Shown here one piece after another: positions 24,685 to 33,773 of a DNA stretch of 64,000 bases (positions are counted from its first letter, which is position 1; the number at the start of each line of letters is the position of its first letter). The stretch spans positions 1 to 64,000 of the forward strand of contig JAKQQP010000396.1 in the NCBI GenBank assembly GCA_029564115.1. Reading direction: 5' to 3'. The notes beneath the pieces were generated by a model. The model saw only the letters and a program-made list of their open reading frames with translations. It was not told the DNA's origin and did no database searches. Source of the DNA: Candidatus Rifleibacteriota bacterium (GTDB lineage Bacteria > Riflebacteria > Ozemobacteria > Ozemobacterales > Ozemobacteraceae). Both the position numbers and the translations under genes were made by a program.

Positions 24685-25965
24685 TCAGCCCCTGATGAAT
24701 ACGCTCAGAGTTTCCATGTGAAAGGTGCCGGGGAACAGATCGAAAGAGTAGACGCTGTCGAGCTTGTAGCCCATCTGCTTGATCGCTTTGGCATCGCGCC
24801 GGAAGGTCATGGGGTTACAAGAAAGATAGGTTATCATACGAGGCTTGATCCCGGAAAGGCCGCGCAGTACTCTCTGCGAAATGCCGGTTCTTGGCGGGTT
24901 CATGTGCAGCGCGGCAATGACACCTTTGGTGATCGGAGTGTTGAAAATTGTTTCGGCTTTGCGGCAAAGAAAGCGTGATTTGGAAGACGTTCGTGTTTTC
25001 TGGTAGGCAAGTGCATCCTGGTATGAGGAAATGTTGCATTCGACCCCGTGCACTTCTTCGAAAAGGTTTTCGAGCAAAAACGTCTGGGTGCCGCACCCAC
25101 AATATAAATCGATAAACTTGCCTTTGTGTTGCGAGCCTTGATAAATCGAAAGAAGGGTGTGAAGAATCGCTTCTGAGCCTTCGAGGTTGTTCTGAAAAAA
25201 CGAGTTAGGCGAAACACGCCAGTTGCGGCCCATGAAAGAGAACGCGCCCTTTTCTCTGACCAGAGTCAGGTGATTGCCCATTTCTGAGTGGGCTTCGAGG
25301 CGGCTGAGGCTTTCTGTCTGGTCAAAGAATGCCTGCATCGAGGTCAGCATTTCCTGGCTGGGGGGGCTTTTGAGGTGAAAGGCGCAATGTTGCTGCGGTG
25401 CGAGAGTGCGAAGAATGATTGAAGAAATGTTCTCGGCGAGACTGCGCTGCTGTGGCTGGTTCATGTGAGTGTCGAGCTGTTCGTAGACCTCGAGATTCGG
25501 TTTGCACTGAACGATGCAGCCCTTCATCGGCACTACATCATGGGATCTGTATTTGTAGTTGCCAAGGATTACTTTGTCGCCTTCAATGGCTACTTTTAGT
25601 TCCATTTTGTTGCGGTAGCCGGTCATGGGCAGTGGTTCCATCGGGTAAACGTGCTCAGGTGAAAGGGGTTTCAAAATGAATCGCAGAGTATTTTCTTTCT
25701 CGCGTCTCTGGGTTTCCGGCAGGATGTGCAGCCAGTGACAACCACCACACTCCGGGAAATTGGGGCAGGGTGAGTTGCGCCTTTCACCAGATTTTTCAAT
25801 GATTTCTTCTATTTCGCCACGCAGATAGTCGGGTTTCTCTTCTGTTATTTTTACGCTGACTCTGTCTCCGGGTGCACCATAAGGGATGAATACAACTTTG
25901 CCGTTATCGAGGTGTCCGAGAGAATCGATACCATAGGTCATACGTTCAATTAAAACATTTTCCAT
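24685..25965 (-). CDS. RNA (uracil-5-)-methyltransferase, TrmA/RlmCD family
   Basis: A 426-residue SAM-dependent enzyme making 5-methyluridine in rRNA or tRNA. A TRAM-like N-terminal part (GAPGDRVSVKITEEKPDYLRG) is followed by an iron-sulfur Cys cluster (SPCPNFPECGGCHWLH), the SAM loop FIDLYCGCGTQTFLLENLF and the catalytic Cys in ITYLSCNPMTFRRDA. The usual DPPR motif reads NPPRTG, a substitution at a conserved aspartate. Substrate specificity (rRNA U747/U1939 or tRNA U54) cannot be told by eye. GAGGAA lies five bases before the ATG, and a strong promoter is at 26068-26096. Confidence 0.92.
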   Translation of the reverse strand: MENVLIERMTYGIDSLGHLDNGKVVFIPYGAPGDRVSVKITEEKPDYLRGEIEEIIEKSGERRNSPCPNFPECGGCHWLHILPETQRREKENTLRFILKPLSPEHVYPMEPLPMTGYRNKMELKVAIEGDKVILGNYKYRSHDVVPMKGCIVQCKPNLEVYEQLDTHMNQPQQRSLAENISSIILRTLAPQQHCAFHLKSPPSQEMLTSMQAFFDQTESLSRLEAHSEMGNHLTLVREKGAFSFMGRNWRVSPNSFFQNNLEGSEAILHTLLSIYQGSQHKGKFIDLYCGCGTQTFLLENLFEEVHGVECNISSYQDALAYQKTRTSSKSRFLCRKAETIFNTPITKGVIAALHMNPPRTGISQRVLRGLSGIKPRMITYLSCNPMTFRRDAKAIKQMGYKLDSVYSFDLFPGTFHMETLSVFIRG

Positions 25966-26067
25966 TCTTGTTCCTCATTGTTGGTTCAGGCTGCGCGGCA
26001 GCATGTCTGCGAAAAAGCTCTGCAGACCGAAAGACATTCAACGGCACATTTCCGTTGAGTCGGCCCT

Positions 26068-26096
26068 AAAATAGCCTATCAAAGCGATAATGTCAA
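26068..26096 (-). promoter_or_regulatory. Promoter of the methyltransferase-kinase operon
   Basis: On the minus strand TTGACA (26091-26096) and TATTTT (26068-26073) are separated by 17 bases. A hairpin with arms tcaacgg (26038-26044) and ccgttga (26052-26058) would form at the very 5' end of the transcript. Confidence 0.75.
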
Positions 26097-26152
26097 CCAT
26101 AATCGGAGTGGCTGCGCGAACGTAAGGCGGCGGCTCATCGTCAGGTTTTCTT

Positions 26153-26181
26153 TTGCGTTACTGCCTCAGTTGTGTTATAAT
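26153..26181 (+). promoter_or_regulatory. Promoter of rpsO-pnp
   Basis: TTGCGT (26153-26158) and TATAAT (26176-26181) are separated by 17 bases. The predicted start near 26188 leaves a 74-base leader before rpsO, the region where ribosomal protein S15 regulates its own translation in other bacteria. No specific S15-binding fold was confirmed. Confidence 0.85.
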
Positions 26182-26261
26182 CTTCGGCGTATGCTTAACT
26201 AGGGTTGTTCCTGATTGGCAGGCAATGCTTGGTTCTGCAACTAATTAAAAGGAGATTTGCC

Positions 26262-26531
26262 ATGTCTGTAACTAAAGACGCAAAAACCAAGGTTATCGAA
26301 ACTTACAAACTGTCTGAAAAAGACACCGGTTCACCTGAAGTTCAGGTCGCCCTGCTCACAGAAAGAATCAACAATCTTTCTGCTCACTTTCAGAAGAACC
26401 CGAAAGATCATCACTCAAGACGCGGCCTGCTCAAAATGATCGGCGCCCGCAAACGCCACCTCTCTTATCTCAAAAATAAAGATAACGACCGCTATCTGGT
26501 ACTCATTCAGAAACTCGGCCTGCGCCGCTAA
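26262..26531 (+). CDS. rpsO: 30S ribosomal protein S15
   Basis: An 89-residue protein, the standard S15 length, with typical segments [40 protein letters not shown] and YLKNKD. It binds 16S rRNA early in small-subunit assembly. AAGGAG lies eight bases before the chosen ATG; the open frame upstream to 26205 is leader. It is followed nine bases later by pnp, the classic rpsO-pnp pair. Confidence 0.98.
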   Translation: MSVTKDAKTKVIETYKLSEKDTGSPEVQVALLTERINNLSAHFQKNPKDHHSRRGLLKMIGARKRHLSYLKNKDNDRYLVLIQKLGLRR

Positions 26532-26540
26532 GGGGAAGTA

Positions 26541-28646
26541 ATGCAGAAATTTGAAATTGTAGCTTGTGACCTGCAGTCACAGACTGTTACCTTTGAAACC
26601 GGCGCTATGGCCGGTCAGGCCTCCGGCGCCACAGTCGTCCGCTGCGGCGATTCGGTTGTGTTTGCAGCTGTTGTAGCCAGCAAAGAACCCAAGGAAGGCA
26701 CAGACTTCCTGCCGTTGACTGTCGACTACTCAGAAAAAACCTACGCTGCCGGTAAGATTCCCGGCGGTTTCTTCAAGCGCGAAGGCCGTGCCACCACCAA
26801 AGAGATTCTGACCTGCCGCTTGATCGACAGGCCGATTCGCCCTATGTTCCCAGAGCATTACCACAATGACATTCAGCTGGTAACCTATGTTCTCTCTTAT
26901 GACAAGGTCAATCAGGTCGATATTCTTGCTCTTAACGCTGCCAGCGCAGCTCTCATGGTGTCTGAGATACCCCTCGTAGACGCCGTTGCTGGTGTGAGAG
27001 TCGGTAAGGTCGACGGTAAACTTGTTCTCAATCCTTCTCCTGCTCAGCTCGAAAATTCTACCATCGATATGGTAGTTGCTGGTACCGATAAGGCCATCAC
27101 CATGGTTGAATCAGGCTCAGCCGAAGTCTCAGAAGAAGAATTGCTCGAAGCTCTTGCTTTTGCCCATGAGAACATTAAAAAACTTGCCGCTGCCCAGAAA
27201 GAACTGGCGCAGAAAGCCGGCAAACCCAAGTCTGTCGTGCCGACCCCGGCATCTGAACCAGAAGTCGAAGAGGTAATCAACTCGTTTGCCGGTGATATCA
27301 AAGATACTTTGAGCACCCCCGAAAAGGTTGAACGCGTCGAAAAATTCAGGCTTCTCGACCAGAAACTTAAAGAGGCTCTGGTTGTCAGATTCGGTGAAGA
27401 AAATGCTCCGGCTAAAAAGGACGCAGCCAAGCGTCTGCTCGAAAATGCCATCTACACCGAAATGCGCCGCATGATTCTCGAAGAAACCCGCCGCATCGAT
27501 GGTCGCAAACTCAACGAAATTCGACCGATTCAGTGCGCTGTAGGCTTTCTGCCGAGAACACACGGTTCATCTCTGTTTACCCGTGGGCAGACCCAGTCTC
27601 TTGGTATCGTAACCCTTGGCGCCAGCGGCGATTCACAGGTTATTGACGGCCTCGATGAAGAGTATAAAAAGAAATTCCTGCTGCACTACAACTTCCCGCC
27701 TTTTTCGACCGGCGAAACCAAACCGATGCGCGGCCCCGGCCGTCGCGAAATCGGGCATGGCGCCCTGGCCGAAAGAGCGCTCAAACAGGTTGTGCCTGGC
27801 GATTTCCCCTATACTATCCGTATAGTCAGCGAAATCATGTCGAGCAACGGTAGTTCGTCGATGGCTTCTGTCTGCTCAGGCAGTCTTGCCATGATGGATG
27901 CCGGTGTGCCGATCAAGGCTCCCGTAGCCGGTATTGCCATGGGCCTTATCAAAGAAGGCGAAAACTACAAGATTCTCAGCGATATTCTCGGTGACGAAGA
28001 CCATTTCGGTGATATGGACTTCAAGGTAGCCGGTACTACGCACGGCGTCAGTGCTCTGCAGATGGACATCAAGATCATCGGCGTGACCCTCGACATTATG
28101 CGTGTCGCTTTGAATCAGGCTAAAGAAGGTCGATTGCACATCCTTGGCGAAATGAATCGGGTAATCGATACTCCCAGAGCAGAATTGTCAGCTTATGCGC
28201 CACGTATCGTCACAATCGAAATCGATCCCGAAAAGATCAGAAACGTTATTGGCCCGGGTGGCAAGATGATTCGCAAGATTACCGAAGAAACCGGCGTCGA
28301 GATCGAAGCCAATGACGACGGTAGAATTCTTATCATCAGCCCGGATGCAGCCGCCAACGAAAAGGCCGTCTTCATGATCCGCCAGGTTACCGAAGACGCC
28401 GAAGTCGGCAAAATCTACATCGGCAAAGTTAAACGCATCATGAATTTCGGTGCTTTCGTCGAAATTCTGCCGGGTATCGAAGGCATGGTTCATATCAGCC
28501 AGCTCGAAAACCGCCGCGTAAACAAGGTTGAAGATGTCGTGAACATTGGCGACGAAGTGAAGGTTAAGGTCATCGAGGTCGACTCTCAGGGCCGTGTGAA
28601 CCTTTCACGCAAAGCCGTCATGGAAGAAGAATCTTCCGAAGGCTGA
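26541..28646 (+). CDS. pnp: Polyribonucleotide nucleotidyltransferase
   Basis: A 701-residue 3'-5' phosphorolytic exoribonuclease. Two RNase PH domains (FETGAMAGQASGATVVRCGD at the start; SLFTRGQTQSLGIVTLGASG with GGTSS-like SSNGSSSMASVCSG in the second) flank a helical linker. A KH domain (IRNVIGPGGKMIRKITEETG) and an S1 domain (GAFVEILPGIEGMVHISQL) follow. The length is normal, ending soon after the S1 domain. It ends at a strong terminator. Confidence 0.98.
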   Translation: MQKFEIVACDLQSQTVTFETGAMAGQASGATVVRCGDSVVFAAVVASKEPKEGTDFLPLTVDYSEKTYAAGKIPGGFFKREGRATTKEILTCRLIDRPIRPMFPEHYHNDIQLVTYVLSYDKVNQVDILALNAASAALMVSEIPLVDAVAGVRVGKVDGKLVLNPSPAQLENSTIDMVVAGTDKAITMVESGSAEVSEEELLEALAFAHENIKKLAAAQKELAQKAGKPKSVVPTPASEPEVEEVINSFAGDIKDTLSTPEKVERVEKFRLLDQKLKEALVVRFGEENAPAKKDAAKRLLENAIYTEMRRMILEETRRIDGRKLNEIRPIQCAVGFLPRTHGSSLFTRGQTQSLGIVTLGASGDSQVIDGLDEEYKKKFLLHYNFPPFSTGETKPMRGPGRREIGHGALAERALKQVVPGDFPYTIRIVSEIMSSNGSSSMASVCSGSLAMMDAGVPIKAPVAGIAMGLIKEGENYKILSDILGDEDHFGDMDFKVAGTTHGVSALQMDIKIIGVTLDIMRVALNQAKEGRLHILGEMNRVIDTPRAELSAYAPRIVTIEIDPEKIRNVIGPGGKMIRKITEETGVEIEANDDGRILIISPDAAANEKAVFMIRQVTEDAEVGKIYIGKVKRIMNFGAFVEILPGIEGMVHISQLENRRVNKVEDVVNIGDEVKVKVIEVDSQGRVNLSRKAVMEEESSEG

Positions 28647-28653
28647 CTCATAA

Positions 28654-28688
28654 AATAAAAAACGCCCCGGTGACGGGGCGTTTTTTTA
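28654..28688. terminator. Bidirectional rho-independent terminator
   Basis: The stem aacgccccg (28661-28669) and cggggcgtt (28674-28682) closes a gtga tetraloop. A-rich sequence precedes and seven T follow, so it can end pnp on the plus strand and the pseudopilin operon (last gene ends at 28724) on the minus strand. Confidence 0.93.
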
Positions 28689-28723
28689 TGGCTGATTTTC
28701 AGCTTTCAGTTTTACAACAGTTT

Positions 28724-29524
28724 TTATTGCGTGACCTTGCGGGCTACTTCGAGGTCGAGTTCGGCTCTCTTGAGCATCAGGTTCATCTCAGGTGAGTCTG
28801 AGCGGGCCGCCAGAGAACGCATTCTCAGCAGCTGCTTTGAAGCTTCCTGGGTGGTTGACCAGTCGAACATGGTCAGTTGATTCTGTTTGTCCGGAAAAGT
28901 GTCTTGAAGGATTTTTTTCAGACGCCTTTCCATGCGCACCTGGCGAATTTTGTTCTGAATGTAGCCATCATCATTTTTAAGTTTGAGATAACATTCGGCC
29001 ATCATGCTGTGAATGTCGATGCGGTGTTTGACATCCATCTGGTCTACGCTGTTCAGAGCATCATTGAAAGAGCTGAGCGCCCTGTCAAAATTGCCTGCGG
29101 CAAAAAATTGCAGACCAGCCTGAAAAGATGGAACAGGCTGATTTGCCAGAGTCATTACCTGTTCATACTGAGGGTTTGCTCTTGGCCTGGGAAAATCAGC
29201 GGTCGGAGAAGGCATTTCTTTGAGAGATTCGTTCATATACGAATTGTATGAACTGATGGTTGCTGTCATGACGTTCGAGAACATGGTTTTCTTGATTTCA
29301 CGAGCTTCTCTTGCTGCTCTGTAAGAGTTTGGGTGTGCGGGGCCGGATTGAGTGTAACCGCTTTCTCGAGGTGTCTTGCTGCCGTGCCGGTAATCTGAAT
29401 AATCTACATAAATCCGGTCGTGTGAAAACCTTTTCTGATCCGATTTAAAGATCATTGTCAGAAAATTATAGATCAGAATGATCATCAGAATCGTTATGCC
29501 AACTATCGGCCAGCGTTTGTCCAT
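28724..29524 (-). CDS. Membrane-anchored protein of unknown function, pseudopilin operon
   Basis: A 266-residue protein. One N-terminal membrane segment (WPIVGITILMIILIYNFLTM, residues 5-24) is followed by a Tyr/Ser/Pro-rich stretch and then a helical TPR-like pair (FQAGLQFFAAGNFDRALSSF, then HSMMAECYLKLKNDDG). The basic central helix is RQVRMERRLKKIL. No family was recognised. It starts one base into the stop of the upstream pseudopilin gene, so it is tightly coupled. Likely an inner-membrane accessory of the pseudopilus below; this is context only. Confidence 0.75.
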   Translation of the reverse strand: MDKRWPIVGITILMIILIYNFLTMIFKSDQKRFSHDRIYVDYSDYRHGSKTPRESGYTQSGPAHPNSYRAAREAREIKKTMFSNVMTATISSYNSYMNESLKEMPSPTADFPRPRANPQYEQVMTLANQPVPSFQAGLQFFAAGNFDRALSSFNDALNSVDQMDVKHRIDIHSMMAECYLKLKNDDGYIQNKIRQVRMERRLKKILQDTFPDKQNQLTMFDWSTTQEASKQLLRMRSLAARSDSPEMNLMLKRAELDLEVARKVTQ

Positions 29525-30288
29525 CAGTAGGCCCCATCTCTGTCAGTTGCGGAGAAATAGCCAGGATTGGCTATTTCGGCAAGCCTGGTGTTGCTGTAAA
29601 ACTTGGTTACAATGTCGAGTTCCTCGTCGCGACGATTTGGCGCTTCTTCTTTCATCGTGTGAAGCCTGAGTACAATAAAGGCTGCTTCTGCAGATTTTTC
29701 TTTGGTCAGGGGTTCAATTCTGGTGCCGGTTTCAGATTCTCTATCGGGAACCTGAGAATAGGCTTTTACTTCGAAGTCGGCAATGTCGCGTAGAACGGTT
29801 TTTTCCATGGCGGCGTAATTGTTGGTGAAAACTGTTGAATCACCTTGAACGAAGACCATCGGGTCTTTCAGAAAATAAAGCCAGCCCGGCGTTCGTTTTT
29901 TGATTACTGACCCGTCTACCCAGCGATACTCGTATCTGGCGACCATGATGCGGGCTTCTTTGTCTACAGCCGGGTTACGGGCATTGCCGGCATTGTCGTA
30001 GAATATTTCGTCGAGCGGCACTTTTGAATAAGTGAAGCTGTAAAAAGAGAAGCTTTTCAGCTCAGGATCAATTTCAATAAATGAATAGCACGAGGTCATC
30101 TCGAGTTCGAGCTGGTCGAGAAATATGCGCGTATCAGCCTGAACCTGACTTTGACTGACAGTATGCCGCATGGTTTCCCGGCCACCGAAATAAAACTTCC
30201 AGGCAAAGCCGAGAAGCAGCATAAGAATTGCGGCTACAATGACTGTTTCTACAAGGGTTACACCCTGACGTCGTTTTTTATGGGCCAT
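29524..30288 (-). CDS. Minor pseudopilin (PulJ-like)
   Basis: A 254-residue prepilin-like protein. The class III signal KKRRQG is cut before VTLVETVIVAAILMLLLGFA, with the conserved Glu at mature position 5. The globular part (about 40-254) is large and Tyr/Phe-rich and resembles PulJ/GspJ-type tip pseudopilins only in general build. It would be processed by a prepilin peptidase; the only one seen in this window is the Tad-type peptidase at 54340-54879. It overlaps the upstream pseudopilin gene by 11 bases. Confidence 0.82.
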   Translation of the reverse strand: MAHKKRRQGVTLVETVIVAAILMLLLGFAWKFYFGGRETMRHTVSQSQVQADTRIFLDQLELEMTSCYSFIEIDPELKSFSFYSFTYSKVPLDEIFYDNAGNARNPAVDKEARIMVARYEYRWVDGSVIKKRTPGWLYFLKDPMVFVQGDSTVFTNNYAAMEKTVLRDIADFEVKAYSQVPDRESETGTRIEPLTKEKSAEAAFIVLRLHTMKEEAPNRRDEELDIVTKFYSNTRLAEIANPGYFSATDRDGAY

Positions 30289-30727
30289 ATCTGACTATTA
30301 CCGTTCCAAAGCCGAGATTGAACTTTCGATTCGGTTCTTTCCATTCTACGTCGAGTTCAACCCTTATCTTTTTGTTGTTTTCGGTGCTGGCACGCTCGAG
30401 CTTAACGCTCGTATTGAAGCGCTGGTAGTATTCAGGGTAATTTATCGATTCGGCATCTGAAGGGACGAGCGGACCTGTAACCGGTCGACTGGTGTGTACT
30501 ACACCTATTTTGGGGTTGCGCATCTCTGATTCCAGTGTTTCAAAGCCGAGGGCTTTGATCTCTGAAATGATCGTACGCCCCAGACTGTGGGCAACCATGA
30601 GATTCTTGGCCTGAGCGGTCTGCTTGTGGCTGCTTTGAAATAATACTATCAGCGGCAGCAGACCGAAAGAGAAAACGACTATAGTCATCAGAAGTTCGGG
30701 AGTCGAAAAGGCGCTGCGCTTATTCAT
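30278..30727 (-). CDS. Minor pseudopilin (PulI/PilV-like)
   Basis: About 149 residues. The prepilin-type start NKRSA is followed by FSTPELLMTIVVFSFGLLPL, with Glu at mature position 5 and Ala instead of Gly before the cut site. The small C-terminal domain is beta-rich (KKIRVELDVEWKE). The ATG at 30727 has a GGGGG motif five bases upstream; a GTG two codons earlier is possible. It overlaps the genes on both sides, indicating coupled translation. It probably joins the tip complex with the neighbouring pseudopilin. Confidence 0.78.
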   Translation of the reverse strand: MNKRSAFSTPELLMTIVVFSFGLLPLIVLFQSSHKQTAQAKNLMVAHSLGRTIISEIKALGFETLESEMRNPKIGVVHTSRPVTGPLVPSDAESINYPEYYQRFNTSVKLERASTENNKKIRVELDVEWKEPNRKFNLGFGTVIVRYGP

Positions 30728-33119
30728 CGCCACCCCCGATCGAAGATACGTGTTGAATTCTGGGGCTGAGAAAAAATTCGTGACTCATCAGTTCGTAAGC
30801 CTTGCGATTGTCTTCTGAGGCATCGATGCTGTCCTGGACGACGCGGTAACCAGCGCCCATCTTTTCGAAGTAGAGCGGGTTGTTGAAATTGTGAAAGATC
30901 CACAAATCGCCTTCCTGGTGGTGTTTGTTCATAAAAAAGTTTACGTAGTTGCCAAAAATGATATTCGAAACTTCGGCAATTTTCCCAAGGCAGTTCGGGT
31001 CCCATTTGTCGGTGGGCTGATCAGGGTAAATGCCGACTTTAGTCAGGTCGGGTATGTCGCCGCCGGTGGTTCTGATGCCGTAGCATGAAAAAACGCCGGC
31101 TTCGATGAGATTGCCTGAACCGTCGATTATCATTGCCCGTTCGCGTGTATTGGTGGCTGTGGGTTGGTATGGGTGATAGAAAAGATTCAGGTGACCGAGT
31201 GGGGTAACTTTGTCGGCAGCTTTCAGCGCTACTATGCTTCCCTTTATTTTGAAGGGGCGATTCGCATCGTAGCGAGTTACCATGATCGTGCCGGTACCTA
31301 CGTAAACCACCGGGGCCTCTACCTGAAATGAATCCAGCCAGTAGACTCCGTTCAGAATCCAGCGACCTTCTGCGTCGCGCGGGATCTCGCTTTCGTCTTT
31401 CATCCGGCGGGTTGCACTGGCTCTGTAATTGTATTTAAAATTGGTGGGGAAAAGATTCGGAAAATTCTGCTCAGCAGGGTTGAGAGCAATGCCTTCGCCC
31501 GGCCCGAAAATCTTGTTGATCAAAGGCATGGCAAGGGCACCTACCGCTTCGAATGGCAGGGCTATCGCGTTGAAGAAAGATCCCCCGACTGCGCCGGCTG
31601 CAAAGCCGAGTTTGCCTAAAAAACCCTCCGGGTCTGGGTCGTTGAAATAGCTCAATGAAAATTCAACATGTTTTTCGGGAGCAGGCGTGGTTATGTTGTT
31701 GGTGAGATTGTTATACTTGATCTCGTATACTCTCGAATAAATGCGGGTTTGTTCGGCAACTTCGGTGTCGTCTTTGTGCCAGCGGTGTTCGATGCGCAGA
31801 TGCGGGTCATCTTTGGGAAATTTTTTCTGGACGGCTTTGTCGAAGTCGGCCTTGCTGTTCGGCAGATACCTGTCTTCGCCCATCAGTGTTTCTGAGACGT
31901 ATTTCCAGGGGGTGCGACAGAAGGGGCCGCCTGGCATGAATTTTTGATTGATGTTGGTGCCTTTGAAATAGGTGTCTTGTAGACCGCTCGTAGAAACGCC
32001 GGTCAATATCTCGCCGAGACTTTTGTTTTTATGGGGCAGGATGCCGCCGTAGACAGTTTTGTGCGTGTAAAGGCCGTGATAAATACTCTGGTTGGCGAGC
32101 TGGTCTTCTTTGGTCGTCTTGCCTTCTCGATACCATATTGAGATGGCATCCCAGAGAGATTTTGACGGGAAAATGGCGCGGGCGACGGTCGGAAAATACG
32201 ACATTCCGAAAAAAGTGTCATTGTATTGAAAAGCCTGATTGTTGCCTGGTATCGGGTATTTGGGGTCGTAGATATTGAAGGCGCCGCTGTTCTGGTTGTC
32301 TGCCACGAGCTCAGGGTTTTCGAGAGCAATGATCGTCGGCCCGTGAATATAGACACGTGATTGAAAGGGCATATTCCAGAGGAAGAGGCGCCCGCCGGGC
32401 GAATCTGGCGTGTTCATTTCGTTGCGCAGGATTCTTTGCACCTCGGTGGTGTCTGAGGTGTTGAGATGATGCCCGATAATACTGAACAGGCTGTAGTTTC
32501 TGCCGATGGGCCCCATATTCAGCAGCTTGACGTCGCGTGACACAGTATAGTCTATTTTTATTTTTCGCCTTTTTTGCAGCGAAACTGTAACTTCAAGCTG
32601 AAGTGTCAGATACCAGTCTTTCGAATAATGATTGTCGAATTTGCTGGTTCGGTCAGGCGAGTGATGATAGTTTTCATCGTAATCGAGCGGCCCCTGTGGG
32701 ATCGGGCGGCAATCTTTGATACTGGGGAGAATTTTTTCGATTTCGAACCCGGCGCGGGTCATGTGGTAATCTTTTAGAGTCAGCACCTGAGTGACTTTGT
32801 CTTTAAGATCGGTAAAATCGTGCAGCAGGGTGGGGTTTAACCCGGTTGAACCGCCGAGCTTGGGAGGTCTGGAGCTCGAGGCCTGCCAGAGAAGCTGCTG
32901 CATGAACCCTGTGACGGTTTTGTCGCGAAAGCGTTCTTCAAGAAGAACGCACGCTTCATCGGCGGCGGCTTCTGCCAGCTGGCGGGCCATGGTGCGATAC
33001 ACTGACACGGCGGCCTGAGAATACTCGGCAGAACTGCTCTGTTGCAGAAACATGCCCATGAATGCGAGCAGACCCAGTATTAATACTGCCACCAGGTAAG
33101 CAAAACCTCTACGATTCAT
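30720..33119 (-). CDS. Large PilX/GspK-like secreted protein
   Basis: A 799-residue protein. It starts with MNRRG and then FAYLVAVLILGLLAFMGMF, a prepilin-like hydrophobic helix that lacks Glu at mature position 5, as in GspK/PilX-type tip proteins. The remaining 760 residues are an ectodomain far larger than GspK (about 320) and with no recognised domain; one internal hydrophobic stretch (about 505-545) is Gly/Ala/Phe-rich. Its C-terminal part has IMVTRYDANRPFKIKGSIVA. It is first in the minor pseudopilin group and presumably caps the pseudopilus. Confidence 0.72.
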   Translation of the reverse strand: MNRRGFAYLVAVLILGLLAFMGMFLQQSSSAEYSQAAVSVYRTMARQLAEAAADEACVLLEERFRDKTVTGFMQQLLWQASSSRPPKLGGSTGLNPTLLHDFTDLKDKVTQVLTLKDYHMTRAGFEIEKILPSIKDCRPIPQGPLDYDENYHHSPDRTSKFDNHYSKDWYLTLQLEVTVSLQKRRKIKIDYTVSRDVKLLNMGPIGRNYSLFSIIGHHLNTSDTTEVQRILRNEMNTPDSPGGRLFLWNMPFQSRVYIHGPTIIALENPELVADNQNSGAFNIYDPKYPIPGNNQAFQYNDTFFGMSYFPTVARAIFPSKSLWDAISIWYREGKTTKEDQLANQSIYHGLYTHKTVYGGILPHKNKSLGEILTGVSTSGLQDTYFKGTNINQKFMPGGPFCRTPWKYVSETLMGEDRYLPNSKADFDKAVQKKFPKDDPHLRIEHRWHKDDTEVAEQTRIYSRVYEIKYNNLTNNITTPAPEKHVEFSLSYFNDPDPEGFLGKLGFAAGAVGGSFFNAIALPFEAVGALAMPLINKIFGPGEGIALNPAEQNFPNLFPTNFKYNYRASATRRMKDESEIPRDAEGRWILNGVYWLDSFQVEAPVVYVGTGTIMVTRYDANRPFKIKGSIVALKAADKVTPLGHLNLFYHPYQPTATNTRERAMIIDGSGNLIEAGVFSCYGIRTTGGDIPDLTKVGIYPDQPTDKWDPNCLGKIAEVSNIIFGNYVNFFMNKHHQEGDLWIFHNFNNPLYFEKMGAGYRVVQDSIDASEDNRKAYELMSHEFFLSPRIQHVSSIGGGDE

Positions 33120-33203
33120 TAAAGGCTCCAGATTTCAGATTCAGCCGAAAACACACTCACATGCCACTTGTTCTTTAAAGTGTAACATGCACCAGTTGAT
33201 GCG

Positions 33204-33773
33204 TCAAACCCCAGGGGCGTTTTCATCTTCGCCAAAAACTTCGGCTGAGAACTTCAGCAGCCTGGCTCCCGGTGAAAGATGTGATCCGGGTGGCAACCCT
33301 GCTTTTCGGCAAAGGTTGCTTAAAAACTCTTCGACATTCCAGTTCCACTCGATTGGCACCTGCGGCAGCAGCAGCCCTGAATTGTGCCCGCAGATGAGCA
33401 TCAGGCCATGTCTGCCGATCTCTATTTCAGAAATGTCTTTAACTTCTGTCATTGGCGTCAAAACAGATATTTCGATGTTTATCTCATTCAGTTCGTCGGC
33501 ACTGATCTGTTCGAAGCGTGGGTCCTGAGTCGCGGCAGCTATGGCCATTTCCTGGATTGCCTTGTGGAGCGGCTCTACGCCTTTGACAAAGCCGATACAG
33601 CCTCGCAATTCCTCATGTTTTTTGAGAGTTACGAAAACACCGCAGCGCTCATTGAACCTGGGATCTGCAAACTTTATAACAGGTCGAGGGCGCCCGTTGA
33701 GTATTTCGCTCAGAGTATTTCTGACGGCACTTAATGCTTCCCGCCTGAAACTCATGGCCGATTGAGTTTCCAT
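33204..33773 (-). CDS. AMMECR1 domain protein
   Basis: A 189-residue protein of the AMMECR1/TIGR00296 family, marked by FVTLKKHEELRGCIGFVKG near residue 50, PRFEQISADELNEINIEISV and WNVEEFLSNLCRKAGLPPG. The LRGCIG motif is intact. In many bacteria the domain accompanies MEMO1-like and radical SAM proteins, but neither is here. Its molecular function is unknown. The start overlaps the end of dapF by 22 bases. Confidence 0.9.
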   Translation of the reverse strand: METQSAMSFRREALSAVRNTLSEILNGRPRPVIKFADPRFNERCGVFVTLKKHEELRGCIGFVKGVEPLHKAIQEMAIAAATQDPRFEQISADELNEINIEISVLTPMTEVKDISEIEIGRHGLMLICGHNSGLLLPQVPIEWNWNVEEFLSNLCRKAGLPPGSHLSPGARLLKFSAEVFGEDENAPGV

